NCBI RefSeq assembly: GCF_000485595.1
Contig: NW_014577325.1
Coordinates: 282,004-328,901, forward strand
Source of the DNA: Priapulus caudatus
Lineage: Eukaryota > Priapulida > Priapulimorpha > Priapulimorphida > Priapulidae
Reading direction: 5' to 3'
Length of the DNA stretch: 46,898 nt
Every line of letters starts with the position of its first letter. Within the stretch, counting starts at the first letter, position 1. Of this stretch, positions 1 through 9,935 are shown in pieces. The notes under the pieces are model-generated. The model worked only from the letters and a program-made list of their open reading frames with translations. It was not told where the DNA came from and did no database searches. The position numbers and the translations under genes are program-made.

Positions 1-66
1 TGCAGGGTTGCAACCCGGGAAATCCTCACTCAGGGGCGTGAAGTAGATGGTGCGGTGGGGCGTGAC

Positions 67-307
67 GATGGGTCGGTAGAGGTCGCTAGTAGACCTACGA
101 TGGGTCGGTAAAGGTCGCTAGTAGACCTACGATGGGTCGGTAGAGGTCGCTAGTAGACCTACGATGGGTCGGTAAAGGTCGCTAGTAGACCTACGATGGG
201 TCGGTAGAGGTCGCTAGTAGACCTACGATGGGTCGGTAAAGGTCGCTAGTAGACCTACGATGGGTCGGTAGAGGTCGCTATTAGACCTACGATGGGTCGG
301 TAGAGCG
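67..307. repeat. 32-bp tandem repeat with 64-bp higher-order period
   Basis: About seven and a half copies of a 32-bp unit beginning gatgggtcggta. Successive units alternate between gtagaggtcg and gtaaaggtcg, so the true period is 64 bp, which suggests amplification of dimers. Each unit contains the short inverted repeat AGGTC-GCTAGTA-GACCT, so every unit could form a small hairpin. The copies are nearly identical and therefore recent. Confidence 0.95.
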
Positions 308-309
308 AG

Positions 310-1092
310 GTGTGGCTGTCAGTGTCCGTCTCTCATGCTATAGTTCTGCCTACATCTTGGTGTGTTGTGCATTGTAGTGGAGTTGCTTCGGTGAAGCTTC
401 TGGTCTTTGATTCATCTGTGATACTATTCATCCATCTCTTCTTATCTTTACTCATCTCTAAGATTTTCTTCTCGGACTTAGAAGTTTCCACCTATCTAAG
501 CGTGCTGCATTGCTTCACGTAAAGTATTCAGTCGGCTTGAGCTGAGCAACTATTTATCCTAGCACCACCGCAATGCACTATTCATTATTTGTCTAACCTT
601 ACTCTACCTGAGATTTGACGTGAGTGGTATGATGCACGCACGCACGCACGCACAGGCCCACACCTTCGTGCAGTCAGGGACACACGCAATCAGGAACGCT
701 CGCTAGCACAAAGTCACGCAGGATTGCACCCATGATTGCACCCATAATTGCACCCATAATTGCACCCATGAGTGCACGCAGTCACAGACGCACGCACGCA
801 CGCACGCACGCACGCGCTTAATCACTCGCGTAGTCGCAGGAGTAATTAGCCATTAGACATTAATCATTAGCGGGTTAGATTCCTCCTCTAATTCCCCATA
901 CCAACAACCTAAATGCATGTCTCATTTAGAGAATGCGTGGCAAGTTGTTATTACTTAAGCAAGAATTGTGAATAATGCCCTCAAGTTGGAAGTGTTAATA
1001 TTTCACTGCGTGGTTCAGTTAACGAGAATCGAGAAAAATTCTACGGTCCCCAGATTTCGTTTCAGCTATCCACCTCTGGTTAACCTGCCGTG
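310..1092. other. Non-coding stretch with CACG and GCACCCAT simple repeats
   Basis: No convincing coding signal is visible. Positions about 636-654 and 788-816 are (GCAC)n/(CACG)n microsatellites. Between them, about 725-775 holds four imperfect copies of a 14-bp unit built on tgcacccat. The short open frame at 310-522 has no recognisable domain and is treated as chance. Confidence 0.7.
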
Positions 1093-1905
1093 TTAGCTCA
1101 GCCTCCCGTATCACCAATTCGGAGCATCTAAGTTTTCAGCTTTAGACATACCAAGATGTCTCCGCCGAGCAGGTGTTATGACAGATTGCACGCTTCGATC
1201 AACTTCTATTTGCACAGGTGCTGGCAGATATCCTAGTTTACCTGCAAATACGTTGGCATTACGATCGGTAGCCGTTACTAGAGCCACGAGTTCCACAAAC
1301 TAATTATTAACGTATAACGAAGAGCGATTTCATGGTTTGGGCAGAAACGGAACTTAGTATTTCAGGTCATTAGTTAGGTGAAATGACATTTTGCCTTTTT
1401 CTGCACATTCGATTCCAATGGCTTTACACCCAGCAGATGAGTGAGATCGTCTTTTACTAAAACGAATTCTTCTGAATATTTGTTACAATTTATTTGGGTG
1501 GCGGACCAATGTGCGACAAAAAAAACCGATGTTAACTCTACACCTTTCCACAGTTTGAGTGTTTTTTAATGTTGGCTTTACCTCATTGTGCACAGTGTAA
1601 CGACGTGGGAGTATATGAACTGACACTCCAGTGCCAACTAAAAAGGTAAGTGCAAATCATAATCATTCGACAACGAATATCCTTAGGCAGAGACTCTGCT
1701 AAAGCTTGCACCGAATTTATCCACATTTCACTGTTAGTGTCTGATTCGTTTCCCTCGGAAACCTGGTGAGCTTTTTGTGTTGGTTTATTTGGTGTTTACC
1801 AGTGAAGCGATTCTTTTGTGTGAATGAAGAGCCAGATTTGCCCCCAGGCTGGGTACTCAGCTGTCCTTCCTGGGTGTCACTATCCACAGTAGCTCCTCTA
1901 ACCAT
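1093..1905 (-). mobile_element. Ty3/gypsy retrotransposon pol remnant (protease to pre-RT)
   Basis: Read on the minus strand, the region gives broken frames typical of a Ty3/gypsy polyprotein. Around 1580-1640 a frame reads LVGTGVSVHILP, resembling a decayed aspartic-protease motif (normally DTGA) followed by the usual hydrophobic stretch. Around 1400-1470 it reads FVLVKDDLTHLLGVKPLE, like the linker after the protease. At 1111-1296 it reads KLGYLPAPVQIEVDRSVQSV followed by PARR, the conserved segment just before gypsy reverse transcriptase. LTRs and the RT itself are not seen, so this is a fragment. The assignment rests on motif recognition only. Confidence 0.6.
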
Positions 1906-2544
1906 CAGTCGACTGTTGTGCAGGCGAGTGTGCGTTTCTTTGACATTGTGGGCGAGGCGTTGTTTGTCTGTACATCATAAAAACTGTTTAGTTTGGACTT
2001 AAATTTATTTTATATCTTATAAGGAGAGTTTAGAAGTCGCATGCATTTTTATAACAAGTTGTTTATTCATGAAACTATAACAAATGCAAACATGAATACT
2101 AACACAAAAGATATTTACATTTCTACATTTTTCACTTTTACTTAGCACCGTCATAGATAACAATTTGCAGACATTACAGACACACAAGTACCCTTGTATC
2201 ATAACTTTATCCACCAGGTGGCACCACTATGTTACATGCATAACTACTTGTGCTTTTACTCGAGTGAATGCTATTAATCTCACAGATACAGAGTCAAGGG
2301 TATAAACTTTCATACATTAACTTATCAATGCTATATCAGTGCGGAATTATCACCTTAAGCGTTTGACTCAAATTTAATTACTAGGTAAATCCACATATAA
2401 TTAGGTATACAACACTGGCAAACCTCAGCACATACCCACCCCACTGTAGGGGCAGCACATATTTCACAGTAAGGTCTTTCCTTGATCCCGTTTGTCACCG
2501 ACTTTCTGAAATAAGAAAAACTTCATTCAATTCCACCAAATGTT
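1906..2544. other. AT-rich intergenic stretch, nothing recognised
   Basis: Short open frames on both strands (for example 2017-2214 minus) have no family resemblance, splice context or composition that marks them as genes. The stretch lies just past the polyadenylation signal of the minus-strand gene. Confidence 0.6.
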
Positions 2545-2550
2545 TTTATT
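2545..2550 (-). terminator. Polyadenylation signal AATAAA of the minus-strand gene
   Basis: TTTATT on the plus strand reads AATAAA on the minus strand. It lies about 290 bases past the stop codon at 2844-2846, a normal 3' UTR length. No competing hexamer is closer in a better context. Confidence 0.6.
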
Positions 2551-2843
2551 GCTGCGATTTCAACATTAGAACAACGGCATACATTACAAGAAGTAGGTAT
2601 ATAACATGTTTCTTAATTATCCCTAGTAGATTTTTTTGAGCTTGTTATATAGCACCAGTTACGAGAAACATGACGCTGGTTACAGAATTCCAAAATTCAT
2701 GAATGCATATAAAGAAAATGATAAATTGCAATTGCAATGTGTTAGCACTATATCCACGAGTATATAGGGTATAATGTGTTTTGGGAGTGTGTGTGTTTTG
2801 CTACAATGAACATCTATCTGTACCTCTGTAATGAGGACAGCTG

Positions 2844-2880
2844 TTAGGAGGGGAGTGGTTTCTTGTCTGGAGCCACAAAT
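2844..2880 (-). CDS. Last coding exon of the HTHGYHETIT gene
   Basis: The acceptor CTTATCTTTTAG is followed by one base completing Lys220, then FVAPDKKPLPS and TAA. It is short, but the phase is exact and the FVxPD end is the feature I recall from bacterial relatives. Confidence 0.7.
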
Positions 2881-3032
2881 CTAAAAGATAAGAGAGACAA
2901 ACATCAGTATCTTATTTGTAAGTCTACTTCAACTTTACAAATATAAGTACTTATATTTTAATGTTTTCAATAAAAAAAAACATCAAATATAAAATGCAAT
3001 TTAATAATCAAGTAACACCATGTATCAAGATG

Positions 3033-3072
<40 letters not shown>

Positions 3073-6000
3073 AGTAGATAATAGGAAGAGTTCCCTATTA
3101 TCTACTTCTGATATTAATTATATGTTCTTTCATTGACATTTCGCCACTGAGAAAGTCAAGGTGCAAATTCTTACTTTATCTTTGCCTCTGGTGAGAACAG
3201 AGTGTTTTCTGCATAGTACTTGAGGGGCAGCTGTCTATCAAGAAGGTCCTTGTTAGCATCAATAAACTCTTCAAACGTCTGCTTACTACACTCCTGTTGC
3301 CTAATGCTGTGATTTATTATCTCCAAGTAGAACATGGTGATAGTCTCATGGTAGCCATGAGTATGCCTCACCTAAATTTAACAGCAAGCGTTTTAGCAAG
3401 TGACAACTGACAATCAGTTTCCTTAATTAAATAATCATCATTCTAATCATCTAATTTCATAATAATCATCTAATTTCAATCAGCTAAAATTCAATCATCT
3501 AATTTCATAATAATCATCTATTAAGCATCATGATAGTCATTTTAACATCATATATGTGGATACCATTTCCAGTAGGGCATACTTTGCACGAATAAATTAA
3601 ACTGGGACTTTCATGAAATCATTGGGATACAGTTTAGAAGTAATCTATAACATTTAACATTATATTTAACTTGCAAAACGGACATTTGCTCAACATGTTG
3701 AAACTAACCTTATCCTTGTTCTTTTCATTGTAATTCTTTATACCAGTTCTATAAAAAGTAACAAAGATAATTTATACCTGACACCATCCTTTCAAACCCG
3801 TGCTTTTCACACACTATTCCTCTTCACATCTAAATCTGTCAACACAGTTTTAACACAAAATGTCATGTTTTTTTTTCAAGTTATGGACTTTAAACTCACT
3901 TCACCAGAGGAATGGCATCTTCCTTGCCATATTCTAGAATATAGTTCCATGCCATACGTAGATGTGCCTCGTGATTCCACCATTCGTATGGTAGTGTTCG
4001 CTCCTCGAATGCCTTGATGAATGTCTCATCACCCAGTGACCTGTATTTCCTAACAAACAGATGTAATCAGGGATAAATGCGCATGAATGGCAGTACTTAT
4101 CACATAAAAACGCCTCACAACTGCAAAATTTGTGTCCACATATTCCTACCGGGTATTTTCAGCAATGTATGTGGGACTAAATTCTGGTCTGACACCAAAA
4201 ACTGTGACTTAAAAGGACACGTGGCATCTAAAGCTACTTGTCCTTTTAAAAACAAATCAACTAATTAATAGGAAGCGTTCTACTATGGACAATACATTTA
4301 TATAACGAAATCAACATTTGAAGTTTCGCATTTAAGCACATGAGATGAGTTGTTTTCTTTGGAGTATTACCGCCTCCAATACAGTAAGGGCTCAGCATCC
4401 TTGTAGTGCCATGCGTGAGCCACATTTCCCAGCCACAGGTAATGGTCTCCAACAGTGTGGAACCCATGTGCTGTACAGAGTATTATAGCAACCATGTCGT
4501 CCAGCAAAACATTGCCCTAAGAGATTTAAGAAAGGATCTTGAACACATGCTGTAGAAATAAATTAATAAAATAGATTCCTAATGATGGTAATGCCTGGTC
4601 GCAATCATAATTACAAGACATTGCACAAATAACCAAGAGTTTCAATGAACATAGCGTCGACAAAGCGCTACATAAAATTACAGTTTAGCCAACTCTAATA
4701 AAAGTCAAATTGTTGTTACAATCAGTTGAAAGTCTGCTTGATAGGTTTACGAAGAAGCTTTCCAAGCACAAAACAAACATATAATTACCTCTGCATCAAC
4801 CATATGGGGCACATCAGCAAACTGATCTTCACTTTCTTCACATCTCTTGGCAAAGTGCAGGCTGAGATGGGCCTAACCAATATAATAACTACAATTACTG
4901 ATATATGAAAAGGCTAGTATAGGAAATATATGGCAGCTATATATCACCAACCTTTCCTGAGGGAATATCTTTGAATAAGAACAAGTGCCGCGGAGCGACA
5001 GCGCTCATCTAACGTCTACTGCGGTGACTCTGTGGTGGAGTGGTGGGATTCTAGTAAACCCTGTTAGTCCCAAATGTGTTCACATACACGCCGAAACAGT
5101 GGAATGCACAGGGATGGTATCAGGAACCTTCTCAAAGGAATGTTCGTTGGGATCGTTATGAAAGTTGCCCTGAGATGGCGCGTATGTTTAAGTGTCTTCA
5201 GATTAAAGATGGAAGCTCTCATCGTACGTAGTAGCAACAACTATTTGCAAGAGCAGAATAGGTAAGCACTCATCCATTTACCGTACGCAAGCCTACAGGC
5301 TGCAAAATTGCAATAGAGAGCTGGGCCACCTGTAACCAATTAACGCAGGCAAAAACTGCACCAACACATGCACTGGCAGCAGCCACTGGCAGTGGCATAC
5401 GTTACATGTAACATACTGACAGTACAGAATGCCATAGAAATTATACGATTTAAGGAACATACACCTTCTTTAAGCCAAAAATTTAGCTTTTGAAATTTCA
5501 CTGTGACATTGTAGCCTCATACATTCAGGCATGTATAGATTCTACTAGCAAACCCGGCAGTCAAATTCTTCTAACAGACAGTCAACAAATCCAGGTTTAA
5601 CCCTCCTCTTGAGGGGTCAAAAGGTTATCTGACACTTACTCTTCGCATGTCAGCAAAAAGTAAGATTTCATGTCGCTTTCAATAATGCCATAAAAATGCT
5701 AGGTCACCGCTGAAACAAAAAAGTTTTTCAATCGCTCCGTCAGACCCATGTCCTCAGAAAATGTCTAAAATCTGCCCTGTGCCCATTGACCTTTGACCTG
5801 TGACCTCCAATTTCGGCACAGTGATGGCTTTTCCTACAAATATGCTATACACCAACTATCACGAGCCTAGGTCGAGCCATTTAGATTTGTGCCGCAATCT
5901 CGCATTTCCTCCTATACCTTAAGTTAAGGAGTAAATGTTCCCCCTTCTTTTACACCTCTTGACCTTTGACCTTTGACCCCCAGCTTCGACATCCCAACTC

Positions 6001-8218
6001 GTTTTGACGATCCCCCCCAATGTGCTGAATATCGTGACCGTACGTCAAGCGGTTAAGATTTGTGCCCAACTGTTGACGGACGCTCAAAACCACAAAAACG
6101 GCAATAGAAATTGCTAAAAATATACATACTTGGTCTTCTGTTAAAACATTTATGGTGAACTTCTGTGTTTTCTTCACTAAGTTGTGGAAACGACTACAAC
6201 AATCAACACATTGAAAAGTGTTAGTATTTAATGTTTTGTTTTGTTAATTCAATATTTTCCCCGTAATATCCACGAATGTGTCCCTGAATCCCATAAAAAT
6301 CTATGATTCTTGCCGATTTCTAAATTTATAAAAAACAGCAATATCAGGAATACAACATAAAGTAATTTGATGATGAAAATGAAAAACAGGAATAAAAATT
6401 ACATGATAATTAATAGTTCCATGTTATTTACTTTTGCAGCAGATCTTAAAGGGATCATTTACTCTAGGTTCTAGGGTTATTTTCAGTTAATTTAGGTTAA
6501 AATTACGCTACATAAAAAGTTTCATGGTTCAATCACCATTAGAAATATTATTAAAAAATGTTTTAAAACCAACGACTACAGTTTGATTACAACGACGGTG
6601 GTGCCAACCAAAGCGCACGATCTGATAAGTTGCGCAAAACCACTTTCCAGCCAAGGGCTATGTACAGACCGAGGGTGTTTCTTATTTATTCATTTAAAAG
6701 CAAAAGGATTGTAATATCTTACAAACGACATATAGTCTCAGTTATAATATGGATAAATTTGCCCTAAAATGAATATCGTTCGGTTAAATAGCATTTAGGT
6801 ATAAATATAATTGCACTTTTGTGATTAGCCCTCGGTCTGTAATGTGCAAAATAAATTTTTAGGTACGCAACTTTTTCGGGGTGGCAGCACGGTCGCGGGT
6901 GTCATGGTGCCGTTCAAATTTCGTAGCGTTGATGTGTAATTAATTATAACAATTAAATTAGGTATCTGGTAACAAATACGTGTGGGTATAGACGATTTGT
7001 TATACAGTAAGTACAGTTGTATGCAGTAAAATCCTAGAGGCTACTGTCCCTTTAATTATATTGTGAGGTAGCGTTATACCTGGGATGTCGTATATTGAAA
7101 GACACAATAGGTGGTGCCATAGACATGCTACTGAACGATCCACATGTAGCACCACGCTTATACCAACTTTTTGCGTTTTGGTCATACTCTGCTGCCGTCA
7201 CAACCACCACTGCAATATTTAATGCAAATACAGCCGTTATGATATAGACCATAACCTAATAGGGATAATCACTAATCAGTGGAATTTCATGTGCAGCAAA
7301 AAGGCAAAATGCCATTTTACCTAACAAATGACCTGAAATACTAAGTTTGGTTTCTGCCATTTACCAGGGAATCATTTAACGACTGAACTAATAAATATAG
7401 AATCAAGAGCTAACAATAGTGTAGTATTAGTTCTTGGTACAATCTAATATAGAAATTTTACCTGGTGAAGGGACTGAGCGCATTGCTGCTTGAAATTCCT
7501 TAACAGTTTCTTCATTGGGCTTGCCTGTAATGAAGAACAAAATGAACCAATTCAAATCGAGAGTATACATATATGATCATGTGTCAGGCTGTGTATTGTT
7601 GTTTGTCTCATAGCCTGGATGAACTATAAAAAAACATTGCATACAAGCCAACATATGCAGCTGCATTCACCGTGCACTAGCACCTAACGAAACCTCTGCT
7701 AAACTGTCATACGATTGTAATCAGCTCATTTTAATTAGTCCTAGCTGTCACGGTTTTTCATGATTCCCTGTCGAGTTACTCCGAGCTTGTAATTAGTTAT
7801 GACTACTGGGACGAATATGTGATAGGGCGAATATGATTATATCAGGAGTGAATATAATAGCTATTATATGTATATAGAGATCTCTATTATTCACTCCGGA
7901 TTATATGTTATATTATATATATAATAGTACACTGTGTATTTACTGCTATCGAAGACGTAGCCCGACGAGCCTGTGCGACTGATTGTTTATACAGCCTGAC
8001 ACGCTTCCATACAAAAAACCTATCACCTATGCAGATCTAGATGAATAACTCTGTATATCTCAAATAAAAGTATTCTATTACCACCTTTGACTTGCCTTGT
8101 TTGAAATATGAACATTAACTTACACTTGTCCTGCTTCTAAACTAGAGTGTATCTTCACGGTATAATCTGCTAATTCTTACAGCATATCAACTAAATTCCA
8201 CGATTGTTTACCCACCAT
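2844..8218 (-). CDS. HTHGYHETIT-motif conserved protein of unknown function, 8 exons
   Basis: I reconstruct a 231-residue protein from coding exons (plus coordinates, in transcript order) 8212-8218, 7462-7524, 4952-4968, 4789-4872, 4371-4516, 3905-4049, 3175-3371 and 2844-2880. The lengths sum to 696, and every junction is GT-AG with matching phase. Striking parts are a His-rich helix-like segment at residues 74-95 (HGFH, DHYLW, HAWHY), WWNHEAHLRMAWNYI at 129-143, HTHGYHETITMFYL at 157-170, DLLDRQLPLKYY at 196-207 and the end FVAPDKKPLPS. There is no signal peptide or membrane segment, so it is probably soluble and intracellular. From memory, an uncharacterised, largely bacterial family has the same KYHETIT, LLLRYYS and FVEPD blocks. 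No function is known to me. The repeated His and Glu residues could bind a metal, which is inference only. The exon model is strong; the function is open. Confidence 0.8.
3039..3114. repeat. (AT)n tract and near-perfect hairpin in the last intron
   Basis: After a run of (AT)n from about 3039, positions 3065-3087 and 3091-3114 are reverse complements of 23-24 bases with a single bulged G and a 3-base loop (gag). The hairpin lies in the intron between exons 7 and 8 of the minus-strand gene. Confidence 0.9.
3175..3371 (-). CDS. Exon 7 of the HTHGYHETIT gene (HTHGYHETIT and LLDRQLPLKYY blocks)
   Basis: The frame from 3371 stays open to a TAA at 3171-3173, so translation could end here. A good donor (AAA|GTAAGA) at 3174 leads in phase to a short last exon whose FVAPD end matches the expected family C-terminus, so splicing is preferred. 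Confidence 0.85.
3905..4049 (-). CDS. Exon 6 of the HTHGYHETIT gene (HEAHLRMAW block)
   Basis: The acceptor is CTGTTTGTTAG. The exon reads KYRSLGDETFIKAFEER, then WWNHEAHLRMAWNYILEYGK. Two donors are possible: GTGAAG (used here, giving PLVRHTHG with the next exon) or a stronger-looking GTGAGT six bases on, paired with an acceptor five bases further in (giving PLVKHTHG). Both keep the frame and differ by a single residue (Arg versus Lys). Confidence 0.8.
4371..4516 (-). CDS. Exon 5 of the HTHGYHETIT gene (His/Trp-rich)
   Basis: A 146-bp exon between acceptor AATCTCTTAG and donor GTAATACT. It codes residues 58-105 and contributes two bases of codon 106. It contains GNVLLDDMVAIILCTAHGFH and DHYLWLGNVAHAWHYKDAEP, the most His- and Trp-rich part. 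It joins the next exon through a split Arg codon. Confidence 0.85.
4789..4872 (-). CDS. Exon 4 of the HTHGYHETIT gene
   Basis: An 84-bp phase-0 exon between acceptor ATTGGTTAG and donor GTAATTAT. It reads AHLSLHFAKRCEESEDQFAD then VPHMVDAE. It is acidic in the middle and has no known domain. Confidence 0.8.
4952..4968 (-). CDS. 17-bp microexon of the HTHGYHETIT gene
   Basis: Minus strand: acceptor TTATTCAAAG, exon atattccctcaggaaag, donor GTTGGT. With one base from exon 2 it reads DIPSGK and restores phase 0 for the next exon. The upstream 1.1-kb repeat (4979 onward) begins about ten bases before the acceptor AG, so part of the pyrimidine tract comes from a mobile element. Confidence 0.6.
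4979..6090. mobile_element. 1.1-kb interspersed repeat, copy 1
   Basis: Directly repeated at 8797-9935 with high identity from caagtgccgc to the gcggttaagattt end. No long ORF, TIR or poly-A tail is seen. Near the 3' end it has clustered TGACCTTTGACC motifs. It may be a non-autonomous or 3'-truncated element of unknown class. It occupies the intron between exons 2 and 3 of the minus-strand gene. Confidence 0.8.
7265..7360 (+). mobile_element. Second fragment of the same gypsy-like sequence, opposite orientation
   Basis: This segment, which includes ggcaaaatgccattttacc and tgacctgaaatactaagt, is the reverse complement of about 1340-1425 with few differences. The two copies form a dispersed inverted pair about 6 kb apart, flanking the minus-strand gene. 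The second copy lies in that gene's second intron. Confidence 0.65.
7462..7524 (-). CDS. Exon 2 of the HTHGYHETIT gene
   Basis: Minus-strand acceptor CATTACAG and donor GTAAAAT bound a 63-bp exon that reads KPNEETVKEFQAAMRSVPSP. It enters in phase 1 and leaves in phase 1, compatible with the 17-bp microexon that follows. Confidence 0.75.
7846..7903. repeat. Imperfect hairpin around ggagtgaat/attcactcc
   Basis: GGAGTGAATATAATAG at about 7847 pairs with CTATTATTCACTCC ending near 7901, with a two-base bulge and an AT-rich loop. It lies in the first intron of the minus-strand gene, next to further TA-rich sequence. Confidence 0.75.
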
Positions 8219-8590
8219 GTTTACACTGCACATGCTCAACAATTGAGACACGGAAAACCTGAAACAAAAAACTCGCTAGAAAAAAATAAGAAAAAAATAG
8301 TACAATAGCCGCACGATGGATCTCACGGCAATTACACACCAAAGCAAGTGGAACGATGTTCACAAATGTCTGGGCCTTTGGAAAACCTTAGATGACATGC
8401 TTTCTCAGATGGTAGCGGTTGGTTTACTGAGGATCGCAGATCGTTTAATTTCCTGTTTGGTCCATTGCGGATTTTACTGTTTAGTCGCAGTGGGAATGAT
8501 GCAGAATGATGGCAAATTCATGATTTTTATTGCATTAGTCTCAAAAAGTCACTGTAACCCCGTAAGTAACGAGCGCATCGTAGCACACTG
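7950..8590. repeat. Inverted duplication, left arm (exon 1, intron 1 and promoter side)
   Basis: Matches, in reverse, 11140-11600 plus 13501-13672. The matched blocks include the tagatctgcataggtgata segment, the region around the start codon, and the sequence 5' of the gene (caccaaagcaagtgg, gcagatcgtttaatttcctg). The whole 5' end of the minus-strand gene was therefore copied in opposite orientation. Confidence 0.85.
8212..8218 (-). CDS. Exon 1 (start codon) of the HTHGYHETIT gene
   Basis: The coding part is only seven bases, ATGGTGG, followed by donor GTAAAC. The context AAACATGG fits a Kozak start. Phase 1 joins exactly to exon 2 (GC AAG CCC), giving MVGKPNEETV. This is the least certain exon because it is so short, but an inverted copy of the region also keeps an ATG before a donor at 11513. 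Confidence 0.6.
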
Positions 8591-8796
8591 ATGGTTACAA
8601 GAAGGCGATGTATTATCCGATTCATTTTGGTAATATCACATGTAAAGTGTTCTCTGGCCGATCAGGGCGACGAGACGTCCCGTATTGTACGGGATTCGTT
8701 TCGGTATTTTGCCCATGTGTCCGCGTCCGCGTGCCGACCCTTCCCGGGACGCATGTTTGTCCCGTATTTTTAACATTTTTAACAAAATACATCAAA

Positions 8797-9935
8797 CAAG
8801 TGCCGCATAGCGACAGCGCTCATCTAACGTCTACTGCGGTGACTCTGTGGTGGAGTGGAGGATTCTAGTAAACCCTGTTAGTCCCAAATGTGTTCACATA
8901 CACGCCGAAACAGTGGAATGCACAGGGATGGTATCAGGAACCTTCTCAAAAGAATGTTCGTTGGGATCGTTATGAAAGTTGTCACGAGATGGCGGTACGT
9001 TTAAGTGTCTTCAGATTAAAGATGGAAGCTCCCATCATTCGTAGTAGTAGCAACACTATTTTGCAAGACAGAATAGGTAAGCACTCATCCACTTTACCTA
9101 CGCAAGCCTACAGGCTGCAAATTGCAATAGAGAGCTGCCACCTGCAACCAATTAACGCAGGCAAAAACTGCCCCAACACATGCACTGGCAGCAGCCACTG
9201 GCAGTGGCATACGTTACATGTAACATACTGACAGTACAGAATGACATAGAAATTATACGATTTAAGGAACATACACCTTCTTTAACCAAATTTAGCTTTT
9301 GAAATTTCACTGTGACATTGTAGCCTCATACATCCAGGCATGTATAGATTCTACTAGCAAACCCGGCAGTCAAATTCTTTCTAACAGACAGTCAACAAAT
9401 CCAAGTTTAACCCTCCTCTTGAGGGTCAAAAGGTTATCCGACACTTACTCTTCGCATGTCAGCAGAAGGGAATTTCATGGTCCTTTCAATAAAGCCATAA
9501 AAATGCTAGGTCACTGCTGAAACAAAAAAGTTTTTCAATCGCTCCGTCAGACCATTCCTCAGAAAATGTCTAAAATCTGCCCTGTGCCCACTGACCTTGA
9601 CCTGGGACCTCCAATTTCGGCACAGTGATGGCGTTTTCCTACCATGATGCTATACACGCGACTATCACGAGCCTAGGTCGAGCCGTTTAGATTTGTGCCG
9701 CAATTCTGCCATTTCCTCCCTATACCTTAAGTTAAGGAGTGAATGTTCCCCCTTCTTTTACAACCTCTTGACCTTGACCTTTGACCCCCAGCTTCAACAT
9801 CCAACTCGTTTTCGGCTTACCCCTCCCCCCCCCACATGCTCGAATATCGTGACCGTACGGTCGAGCGGTTAAGATTTCTGCCAACTGTTGAACGCACCGG
9901 ACGGACGACGGACGGACGGACGCGACGATCAAGCG
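8797..9935. mobile_element. 1.1-kb interspersed repeat, copy 2
   Basis: The same orientation as copy 1, with scattered substitutions and small indels. This copy ends in a (GGAC)n run (about 9898-9920) that copy 1 has mostly lost. The open frame at 8890-9231 lies in the repeat and is interrupted in copy 1, so it is probably not coding. Confidence 0.8.

Noticed and set aside
636-816. Possible CRISPR-like array from spaced gcaccca words
   Set aside because: The units are contiguous simple repeats without unique spacers, and the DNA is from an animal.
8890-9231. 113-residue open frame in the 1.1-kb repeat
   Set aside because: The other copy at 5074-5265 is shifted and stopped, and no transposase or reverse transcriptase motif is present.
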